From: an uncultured Sphingomonadales bacterium
Lineage (GTDB): Bacteria > Pseudomonadota > Alphaproteobacteria > Sphingomonadales > Sphingomonadaceae
Assembly: GCA_937898535.1 (NCBI GenBank)
Contig: CALDKP010000324.1
Span: 1 to 5,141 of the forward strand
Direction: 5' to 3'
Length of the DNA: 5,141 nucleotides
Shown: piece after piece, positions 1 through 5,141 of the stretch
Position numbering within the stretch: the stretch's first letter is position 1
How the letters are laid out: the number at the start of each line of letters is the position of its first letter
Notes under the pieces: model-generated
What the model was told of the DNA's origin: nothing
Databases searched by the model: none
Seen by the model: only the letters and a program-made list of their open reading frames with translations
Translations under genes and position numbers: made by a program

Positions 1-203
1 TCGAGCGAAAGGCGCAGCCAGACGGGCTTGATGTAGTCCATCCAGATGTCGCGCATGCCGACCCACACGTGGTACAGCAGGGCGACAATGACCACGAAGG
101 TCAGCACTTTCATCCACTGGCTGGCGAAAATGCCCGCCCACTTGTCGTAGCCGATCGGGCCGCTGGTGAACAGCACCTGGGCCAGCAGCACGACCGTGAA
201 CAG
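1..203 (-). pseudogene. sdhD: SdhD fragment (succinate dehydrogenase membrane anchor), internal piece fused in frame to pheT
   Basis: Sixty-seven codons, in the same frame as the upstream pheT, encode the middle of the hydrophobic SdhD anchor of succinate dehydrogenase (complex II, inner membrane, electron transfer to ubiquinone). The fragment holds the end of a first membrane segment (LFTVVLLAQVLF), a YDKWAGIFASQWMK linker, a second membrane segment (about fragment residues 32-50) and the family signature H-x-W-x-G-(x6)-DYxKPxxLRL. The His codon is at 71-69 and the Tyr codon of DYIKP at 35-33; the E. coli counterpart of this Tyr (Tyr83) contacts ubiquinone. The wording is closest to betaproteobacterial SdhD as I remember it. 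The family is about 115-125 residues, so roughly 30 N-terminal residues are absent, not hidden, and the C-terminus runs off the window. There is no start codon, RBS or sdhC beside it. Codon use (about 94% G or C in third position) differs sharply from the adjacent pheT. This is probably foreign sequence joined artificially. The SdhD identity is strong; the biological reality of the fusion is doubtful. Confidence 0.85.
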
Positions 204-2444
204 GAATAGGTCGATACCCGCGACGATGTTGTCTTTGTCGCATCCCTTAATGGCCCGAACCAGATCATTGGCCGGCGTATCTTGCGCAACCAGAAACGCA
301 AAATCGCGTGTAACGGCTTGCAATGCAGGCGGCGTGAAGGCCGGGCGCATAAAGCCGGTGGCTTTTTTGAGCGGTATCGCATCCAAAAAGATTTCCGCGG
401 CGACAATGCTGCCGTCCAAATCAAAGGCTTTTGCCGTTGCCGGATGCAGCGTCCCGAATGCGCCAAGAATATTCTTTGGCCCCATGCGCAATGTTGCCGA
501 TTGTCCGGGATGATAATGCGCGCCGGCATCGTCCATCACGAGCAGACCGTCGGTTGCGACACCCGCTGCCTTGAGCAACGCGATGGCTTCGGCCTTGGCA
601 TCAAAAGCATCAAATTTTGCTGATTTGCCGGTGGCCCAATTGCGCACAGACTTGTCACCTGCCAGCACGACGCCCGCCGTCAGACGTTCGTCGCTTGTGC
701 CATCCGCGGCGGCAAAATAACGCCGTCCGATTTCGAACAGACGCACTGATGATGCGCCGCGGTCCATGTTCCGCTGCGCTGCAGAGAGTAGACCCGGCAA
801 CAATGAAGGGCGCATGACCTTCATGTCTTCAGAGATCGGGTTGGCGAGACTCCATGTGCCGCCACCAAATGCGTCCGCTGCCTTTTGCGGTAGGAACGAC
901 CAGTTGATCGCTTCGTTCAAACCGCGTGCTGCCGCTGCACGGCGCACTTTGCGTTCTAGCGACTGGACAGGCGTTGCGGTTGGTTTGGCGACGCCGTCTG
1001 CACGGGGCAATGGCACGGACACGACATTGTCGAGGCCGACGATACGCACGACTTCTTCGACGATGTCTGCAGGGCCATCGACGTCACGACGCCATGTCGG
1101 CACGGTAACGCGCCAGTCGTCGCTTACGGCAAAGCCCAGTCTTTCCAATATGTTGCGCTGTTCCTCCGGCGTAACGTCAACGCCGCCAAGCCGCTGGCAA
1201 TATTGCGTGTCGTAAGAAATGTTGCGCGGCGCAACTGGTGCAGCGCCCGACCGGGTGATGGCACTCGGCGTTCCGCCGCAATGATCGAGCACGAGCTTGG
1301 TCGCGATCGCCAATCCGTCTTCCAAGAACGCAGGGTCAACGCCGCGCTCAAAACGCTGCCGTGCGTCGCTGGTCAAAGCCAGCTTTTGCCCGGTGCGTGC
1401 AATATGTTCAGGGTTGAAATAGGCGCACTCGATAAGGACATCAGTCGTCGTTTCCGAAACGCCGCTATGTTCGCCACCCATGATACCGCCAATGTCATGC
1501 ACCATGCTGTCATCGGCGATGACGGTCATGGTCGAATCCAGCATATAGGTCTTGCCGTTGAGGGCGACCACGTTTTCCCCGTCGACAGCCTTGCGTGCCA
1601 CCAGCGCGCCGTTTAACTTCGCGCGGTCATAGACGTGCAACGGCCGGCCAAGGTCGATGGATATGAAGTTGGTGATGTCGACGAGCACAGAAATCGGCTT
1701 TTGGCCAATGGCTTTCAGCTTGCTGCGCATCCATTCGGGGGCGTCGCCATTGCGGACACCCGACACAGCTTGTGCGTAGAACGCAGGGCAGCCTGCGTCG
1801 TCGTCGGTGCGCACGATCGGCGCGGGTTCGCTGCCTTCATTTGGCGTGTCCAAATTGATTTTGTAGACTTCGTTCAGCGGGCGCAATGTCCCAAGGCCTG
1901 CCGCGGCGAGGTCACGCGCGATGCCGCGAACGCCCATGCAATCCTGACGGTTGGGGGTGATGCTGACATCAATGACGGGGTCGTCCAATCCAGCCCAATC
2001 GGCATAGACTGTCCCCACCGGTGCGTCGGCCGCGAGTTCGATGATGCCATCATGATCGTCGCCCAATTCCAGCTCCGCAATCGAACACATCATCCCGTTG
2101 GATTCGACGCCTCTGATCGCGGCAACCTTCAACACCATGCCATTTGCGGGCACGACGGCGCCGGCTGGGCCGAATACGCCAAGCATTCCTGCCCGCGCAT
2201 TGGGTGCGCCACAGACCACCTGAAGCGGCTCGCCGCCTGCGTCGACGGACAGTATCTGCAATTTATCCGCCTGCGGATGCGGCGCCGCGCTCAACACCTT
2301 TGCAATGCGGAACGCGGACAATTTTTCTGCCGGGTTTTCGATGCCCTCAACCTCAAGCCCGATACGGTTCAAGCAATCGGCAACGGCCTGCATATCGGCA
2401 TCGGTATCAAGATGCTCTTTCAGCCATGACAATGAGAATTTCAT
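204..2444 (-). CDS. pheT: Phenylalanine--tRNA ligase beta subunit, C-terminally truncated at a chimeric join
   Basis: Beta subunit of the cytoplasmic alpha2-beta2 phenylalanyl-tRNA synthetase, which with PheS charges tRNA-Phe. The beta chain carries tRNA-binding and editing functions. The start is the ATG at 2444-2442 (MKFSLSWLKEHL), which overlaps the pheS stop as ATGA and has a strong GGAGGAG seven bases upstream. Visible parts are the EMAP-like OB-fold tRNA-binding domain (about residues 40-150), SITPNRQDCMG (161-171), the B3/B4 editing region (about 215-385, with DITNF...GRPLHVYD, GGIMGG and RFERGVDP), the B5 domain (about 405-475), a catalytic-like core, and the start of the FDX-ACB anticodon-binding domain (from about 706, PALQAVTRDFAFLV). 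PheT homology ends at residue about 747 (NIVAGIDLF), some 50 residues short of the usual ~795-800. The frame stays open through SdhD sequence to the window edge, so a gene caller would probably report one partial CDS from 2444 to 1. No internal stop or frameshift was seen in the 747 codons. Confidence 0.95.
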
Positions 2445-3523
2445 GCGCCTACTCCTCCGCTCAGCGTCGGAACATCGAGTGCGTCAAATCCGTAATGTTG
2501 CAGCCAGCGATTGTCGCCGTCGAAGAAGGCACGCAGATCGTCCATCCCATATTTTAGCATGGCAAGGCGGTCGACACCGGTGCCGAAGGCAAAGCCCTGC
2601 CATATATCGGGATCAAGTCCGCAGGCCTCGATAACCTTGCGATGGACCATGCCGGAACCAAGAACCTCCATCCAGCCTTCCGATCCGCCAACGACGCGCT
2701 TGCCGTTGACCATTGAATAGCCGACGTCGACTTCGACCGATGGTTCGGTGAACGGGAAATAACTCGGACGCAGACGCAGGACGACATCCTCGCGTTCAAA
2801 ATAGGCCTTCAAAAATGTCTCCAGCGTCCATTTCAGATGACCAAGGTGAATGCCCTTGTCGATGACAAGGCCTTCGATCTGGTGGAACATCGGCGTGTGC
2901 GTCGCATCGCTGTCGCTGCGGTAGACGCGGCCAGGTGCGATAATGCGGATTGGTGGTTCCTGTGACGTCATGGTGCGGATTTGCACAGGTGATGTGTGTG
3001 TACGCAGCAGCATTTTGCTGCCCTCGCGCGCCATTTCGTCGGGGAAATAGAATGTATCATGCATCGCGCGCGCAGGATGTGTTTCGGGAATGTTGAGCGC
3101 GGTGAAATTGTGCCAATCGTCTTCGATCTCACGCCCTTCGGCAACGGCGAAGCCCATGTCGGCAAAGATTTCGGCAAGCTCGTCCATGACTTGGCTGACG
3201 GGATGCACTGTTCCGCGCGGTGTTTCGGGCGCAGGCAATGTCATGTCGACATATTCGCTTGCGAGACGCCGGTTTAGCTCGGCTGTTTCCAAGGCTGCTT
3301 TTTTCGCGGCCAGCGCCGCGGTAACGCTTTCGCGCAGACCGTTGATAATGGGGCCTTGCGTCTGGCGTTCATCGGGCGACATCGCGCCCATCGTCTTGAG
3401 CAACGCCGAAACGCTGCCTTGCTTGCCAAGGGCGGATATCCGAACAGCCTCCAGCGCATCCAGCGTATCCGCGGAATCAATCGCTGCCATCAGTTCGGTT
3501 TGGAGTGTCGCAATATCTGTCAT
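2441..3523 (-). CDS. pheS: Phenylalanine--tRNA ligase alpha subunit
   Basis: Catalytic alpha subunit of phenylalanyl-tRNA synthetase, a class II enzyme that activates Phe with ATP and transfers it to tRNA-Phe. The product is 360 residues, a normal family length. An N-terminal helical, charged segment (about 1-90) matches the family's coiled-coil arm. The class II core follows: a motif 1 region (about 107-125, HPVSQVMDELAEIFADMGF), motif 2 (198-220, GRVYRSDSDATHTPMFHQIEG), the Phe-pocket stretch YFPFTEPSVEV (255-265) and motif 3 (310-331, GFAFGTGVDRLAMLKYG). The start is ambiguous between tandem ATGs. I chose 3523 (MTDIATLQ) because the weak AGG at 3535-3533 is nine bases away; the ATG at 3526 would add one Met. 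The frame is open further upstream to 3709, but that extension runs antisense-free through the spacer hairpin and the rplT coding region, so it is not the real N-terminus. The TGA stop overlaps the pheT start. Confidence 0.97.
   Translation of the reverse strand: MTDIATLQTELMAAIDSADTLDALEAVRISALGKQGSVSALLKTMGAMSPDERQTQGPIINGLRESVTAALAAKKAALETAELNRRLASEYVDMTLPAPETPRGTVHPVSQVMDELAEIFADMGFAVAEGREIEDDWHNFTALNIPETHPARAMHDTFYFPDEMAREGSKMLLRTHTSPVQIRTMTSQEPPIRIIAPGRVYRSDSDATHTPMFHQIEGLVIDKGIHLGHLKWTLETFLKAYFEREDVVLRLRPSYFPFTEPSVEVDVGYSMVNGKRVVGGSEGWMEVLGSGMVHRKVIEACGLDPDIWQGFAFGTGVDRLAMLKYGMDDLRAFFDGDNRWLQHYGFDALDVPTLSGGVGA
2452..2458 (-). promoter_or_regulatory. Shine-Dalgarno of pheT, inside the 3' end of pheS
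   Basis: The minus strand reads GGAGGAG followed by a 7-base spacer and the pheT ATG. The site lies within the last codons of pheS (encoding SGGVGA). Together with the 4-base ATGA stop/start overlap at 2441-2444 it indicates translational coupling, which would keep the two synthetase subunits in balance. It also fixes the pheT start. Confidence 0.8.
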
Positions 3524-3541
3524 CATGGTTCGCCTGAATAA

Positions 3542-3583
3542 GCAAAAGGGCGCGAACGGCAAGTGCCGCCCACGCCCTTTTGC
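3542..3583 (-). terminator. Intrinsic terminator or attenuator hairpin between rplT and pheS
   Basis: A perfect 11-bp inverted repeat, GCAAAAGGGCG (3542-3552) with CGCCCTTTTGC (3573-3583), encloses 20 bases that contain a smaller CGGC/GCCG stem (3557-3560 with 3565-3568). Read on the minus strand, the GGGCG/CGCCC core is followed by TTTTGCTT, the A-tract/T-tract layout of a Rho-independent terminator. It begins 22 bases after the rplT stop and ends about 15 bases before the first pheS ATG. In E. coli pheST is controlled by attenuation in this same gap with a Phe-rich leader peptide (pheM). Here I see no ATG and no run of Phe codons in the spacer, so the leader-peptide mechanism is not supported. 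It may separate ribosomal protein expression from pheST by partial termination. Confidence 0.65.
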
Positions 3584-3605
3584 GCAATATCGAAGTTTTA
3601 GGAGC

Positions 3606-3971
3606 TTATGCTGCTTTCGCGAGCGCTGCCTTCGACTGCGCAATGATCGTGCTAAACATCGCGGCTTCGTGCATCGCAAGGTCTGCAAGCACTTTCCGGT
3701 CGAGTTCAACGCCAGCGAGCTTCAGGCCATGCATGAACACGCCATAGGTCATGCCTTCGGCGCGGACTGCGGCGTTGATACGCTGGATCCACAATGCGCG
3801 GAAGTTCCGCTTGTTTACCTTACGGTCGCGATATGCGTACTGACCGGCCTTTTCGACGGCCTGACGTGCGACGCGGATGGTATTTTTGCGACGGCCATAA
3901 TAGCCCTTCGCCTGCTCTAAAATTCTTTTATGTTTGGCTTTGGTGGTCACACCACGTTTGACGCGTGCCAT
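3606..3971 (-). CDS. rplT: 50S ribosomal protein L20
   Basis: L20 binds 23S rRNA early in large-subunit assembly and in several bacteria also represses its own operon by binding the rpmI leader. The 121-residue product is full length (the family is about 115-120) and begins MARVKRGVTTKAKHKRIL. The very basic N-terminal extension leads into KGYYGRRKNTIRVARQAV (about residues 22-39), then YAYRDRKVNKRNFRALWIQRINAAVR (about 45-70), MTYGVFMHGLKLAGVELDRKVLADLA (about 74-99), and an alanine-rich tail. AAGGA lies nine bases upstream of the ATG. It follows rpmI after a 98-base spacer that contains a palindrome, and precedes pheS after a hairpin. I see nothing unusual in the protein. Confidence 0.98.
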   Translation of the reverse strand: MARVKRGVTTKAKHKRILEQAKGYYGRRKNTIRVARQAVEKAGQYAYRDRKVNKRNFRALWIQRINAAVRAEGMTYGVFMHGLKLAGVELDRKVLADLAMHEAAMFSTIIAQSKAALAKAA

Positions 3972-4000
3972 AATCTATATCCTTTTCGTTTTTCGTGGTC

Positions 4001-4045
4001 GCGTGGCTTAACCGAAAAACCGGTTCCCACTTTTTCGCACCACGC
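4001..4045. repeat. Palindromic element in the rpmI-rplT spacer, resembling a dispersed alphaproteobacterial repeat
   Basis: The outer arms GCGTGG (4001-4006) and CCACGC (4040-4045) pair, and the inner arms CGAAAAA (4013-4019) and TTTTTCG (4031-4037) pair over an 11-base loop, giving a two-tier hairpin of about 45 bases. The core AACCGGTTCCCACTTTTTCG (with one base variation around 4018-4037) closely resembles a motif I recall as very common between genes of Rhizobiales and sphingomonads. That recollection is from memory, and no second copy lies in this window. It may instead be an mRNA structure that matters for rplT translation or L20 autocontrol. Confidence 0.5.
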
Positions 4046-4070
4046 TCAGTCTGAAAACGTTCGCTTGGTC

Positions 4071-4271
4071 TTACAGACCGTATGGCGCCCATTTCTTGAT
4101 TGTCTTGGCATCGGGATCAGAGATCACGCTGGTGCCACGGTTTTGGCGGATATACTTGGCATTATGGCTGCTCAAACGGTGCCGTTTTCCAACGACGCCA
4201 TGCTTGATCTTGCCTGTTGCGGTGATTTTGAAGCGTTTCTTCACACCGCTCTTGGTCTTGAGCTTGGGCAT
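4071..4271 (-). CDS. rpmI: 50S ribosomal protein L35
   Basis: A small, highly basic protein of the large ribosomal subunit. The 66-residue product is full length for the family (64-66). It begins MPKLKTKSGVKKRFKITATGKIKHG and continues GKRHRLSSHNAKYIRQNRG, both standard L35 signatures, and ends KKWAPYGL. The ATG at 4271-4269 is preceded by AAAGGAG (4284-4278) six bases away. It is the first gene of the ribosomal part of the cluster and is followed by rplT, the conserved bacterial pairing. The infC gene that often precedes rpmI is absent here; a HisN-like phosphatase takes that place. Confidence 0.98.
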   Translation of the reverse strand: MPKLKTKSGVKKRFKITATGKIKHGVVGKRHRLSSHNAKYIRQNRGTSVISDPDAKTIKKWAPYGL

Positions 4272-4277
4272 TTTGGT

Positions 4278-4284
4278 CTCCTTT
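4278..4284 (-). promoter_or_regulatory. Shine-Dalgarno of rpmI
   Basis: The minus strand reads AAAGGAG, six bases before the rpmI ATG. It is a good match to the anti-Shine-Dalgarno sequence and confirms the L35 start. Confidence 0.75.
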
Positions 4285-4347
4285 GTTGAGTCCGTATCAA
4301 GCCGACATGGCAGCCCTATTGGCCAGCCTGCTTATTCGGAAGGGGCG

Positions 4348-4376
4348 CGCCTAGCCGGATTCGCGCCCGATTGCAA
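4348..4376 (-). promoter_or_regulatory. Candidate sigma-70-type promoter for rpmI-rplT
   Basis: On the minus strand, TTGCAA (4376-4371, -35-like) is separated by 17 bases from TAGGCG (4353-4348, -10-like). Transcription would begin around 4340 and give a leader of about 70 bases before rpmI. The -10 matches the TATAAT consensus weakly, though GC-rich alphaproteobacterial promoters often do. A 7-bp inverted repeat (GGGCGCG at 4343-4349 with CGCGCCC at 4362-4368) overlaps the -10 and spacer. The placement, in the only sizeable gap ahead of the ribosomal genes, is the best support. This is inference from pattern alone. Confidence 0.35.
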
Positions 4377-4488
4377 GCTTAATGCCGGTAATTCCGCCGG
4401 GACCCTGAAGAGTTTGCAGCAAATGACTAAGATCGCGGGATGGGAAGCGGCGCTACGGATCAAATGGAACGGACTGGGCCTTTGCGTT

Positions 4489-5141
4489 TTAGTGTTGGCA
4501 TGCGAGCGCTTCGAGCACGTCATCAAGCCGGGCAGGGTCACCCACCGCAATGATATGGCCTTCGGAAGCGCCGTGCAGAGGTTCCCCCGACCAATCGCTC
4601 ATCATCCCTCCTGCGCCTGTTACGATGGGGATTAAGGCAGCAAAATCATGCAGTTTTAAGCCAGCTTCAACGACGATGTCGATATGGCCACTGGCGAGCA
4701 GGGCGTAGTTGTAACAATCGCCGCCAAATAGCATTTTTTTATGTGCCGTTTGCGCAGCGAGTTCCATAAAATGATCGCCGTCATGCTGCGTAAAATATTG
4801 TGGCCCCGTTGTTGCCAGCGTCGCCTGATTTAACGCGGTGCAGGTTCGTGTTGTGACGGGATTGCCGTTCAGTGTCGTCGGATACCCCGCAGCGCCGACC
4901 CAGCGCTCGCCACTAATGCATTGGTCGATGACACCCAGAACGGGCCAGCCGTCTTCGAGCAGCGCAATCAATGTTCCGAATATCGGGCGCCCGGCCATGA
5001 AACTTACGGTTCCGTCGATCGGATCGATAATCCAGCTTCGGCCCGAACTGCCGGTTTTTTCGCCATATTCCTCGCCGATGATCGTGTCGCGCGGGCATTC
5101 GGCATCAAGAATGCGGCGGATGGCGCTTTCGGCGGCGCGGT
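4489..5141 (-). CDS. hisN: HisN-type histidinol-phosphatase / inositol monophosphatase family protein (5' end outside window)
   Basis: A Mg-dependent phosphatase of the inositol monophosphatase superfamily, most like the HisN subgroup that removes phosphate from L-histidinol phosphate in the penultimate step of histidine synthesis. A total of 216 residues are visible, running to TAA at 4491-4489. About 40-50 N-terminal residues lie beyond the window edge, judging from the usual ~260. Metal-binding motifs are present: GEE at visible residues 22-24, DPIDGTVSF at 39-47 (the DPIDGTxxF signature), and the second signature as LKLHDFAALIPIVTGAGG, whose Asp is the third metal ligand. GGDCYNYALLASGHIDIVVE also fits HisN proteins. 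The usual Trp before that Asp is His here, as some HisN-type members also vary at this site. The ATG at 4998 is internal, because conserved GEE and DPIDGT codons lie upstream of it. Substrate is not proven by sequence; inositol-1-phosphate or another sugar phosphate is possible. Confidence 0.88.
   Translation of the reverse strand, partial: RAAESAIRRILDAECPRDTIIGEEYGEKTGSSGRSWIIDPIDGTVSFMAGRPIFGTLIALLEDGWPVLGVIDQCISGERWVGAAGYPTTLNGNPVTTRTCTALNQATLATTGPQYFTQHDGDHFMELAAQTAHKKMLFGGDCYNYALLASGHIDIVVEAGLKLHDFAALIPIVTGAGGMMSDWSGEPLHGASEGHIIAVGDPARLDDVLEALACQH

Noticed and set aside
1..203. The PheT-SdhD join as a new membrane-tethered tRNA synthetase
   Set aside because: The SdhD piece lacks its own start and first-helix N-terminus, PheT loses most of an essential domain, and codon use changes abruptly at the join. 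A chimera artefact explains all three without a new system.
110..529. 139-codon minus-strand open frame over the pheT-sdhD join
   Set aside because: It is out of frame with both PheT and SdhD and carries no recognisable motif. The frame shared by PheT and SdhD explains the region.
1635..2429. 264-codon open frame on the plus strand
   Set aside because: It lies wholly opposite pheT, whose protein is clearly recognisable. The plus-strand translation has no family signature, is rich in Cys, His and Arg as expected of an antisense frame in GC-rich DNA, and has no convincing ribosome-binding site.
3527..3605. pheM-like leader peptide gene
   Set aside because: I read the minus strand of the spacer in all three frames and found no start codon before the hairpin and no cluster of Phe codons.
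3524..3709. Possible 62-residue N-terminal extension of PheS from an upstream ATG at 3709
   Set aside because: The extension would pass through the hairpin and into the rplT coding region in another frame. PheS homology and length fit a start at 3523 or 3526.
3090..3920. 276-codon open frame on the plus strand
   Set aside because: It runs antisense through pheS, the spacer hairpin and rplT, all certain genes. The product is low-complexity Ser/Ala/Arg-rich sequence with no recognisable domain.
4272..4488. Terminator for the phosphatase gene or a small RNA gene in the 217-base gap
   Set aside because: The only downstream dyad near the stop (CCGG arms around 4386-4402) has a 4-bp stem and no T-tract. 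No small-RNA structure or additional ORF with a ribosome-binding site is convincing.
4489..4998. Phosphatase starting at the ATG at 4998
   Set aside because: The metal-binding GEE and DPIDGT motifs are encoded upstream of this ATG in the same open frame, so it is an internal methionine.

Overview
The window reads as a piece of an alphaproteobacterial chromosome, most likely from a sphingomonad. I infer this from the style of PheS and PheT, the gene order and the moderate GC content; no database was searched. All recognisable genes lie on the minus strand, so transcription runs from high to low coordinates. The order is a HisN-type phosphatase (5' end cut by the window edge), rpmI (L35), rplT (L20), pheS and pheT. 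This is a translation-associated housekeeping cluster comparable to the E. coli rpmI-rplT-pheS-pheT block, but with a hisN-like gene upstream of rpmI where E. coli has infC.

Layout on the minus strand: 5141-4489 is the phosphatase. Positions 4488-4272 are a 217-base gap holding a candidate promoter and the rpmI ribosome-binding site. Positions 4271-4071 are rpmI. Positions 4070-3972 are a spacer with a two-part palindrome that resembles a dispersed alphaproteobacterial repeat. Positions 3971-3606 are rplT. Positions 3605-3527 are a spacer with an 11-bp perfect hairpin that looks like a terminator or attenuator just upstream of pheS. Positions 3523-2441 are pheS, which overlaps pheT by an ATGA. 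pheT runs from 2444 down to about 204. L35 and L20 join the 50S ribosomal subunit, and PheS and PheT form the alpha2-beta2 phenylalanyl-tRNA synthetase.

The notable anomaly is at the left end. PheT is recognisable for 747 residues and stops inside its C-terminal anticodon-binding (FDX-ACB) domain. At about position 204 the same open frame continues, without a stop, into 67 codons that clearly encode the middle of a succinate dehydrogenase membrane anchor subunit (SdhD) of betaproteobacterial style. Third-position GC jumps from roughly 59% to roughly 94% at the same point. Two unrelated essential genes, each broken internally and probably from different organisms, are joined here. An assembly or cloning chimera is by far the likeliest explanation; a real gene fusion would have destroyed an essential tRNA synthetase.

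Apart from that join, I see an ordinary housekeeping region. I found no mobile element genes, CRISPR array, tRNA, rRNA, or convincing undescribed system.
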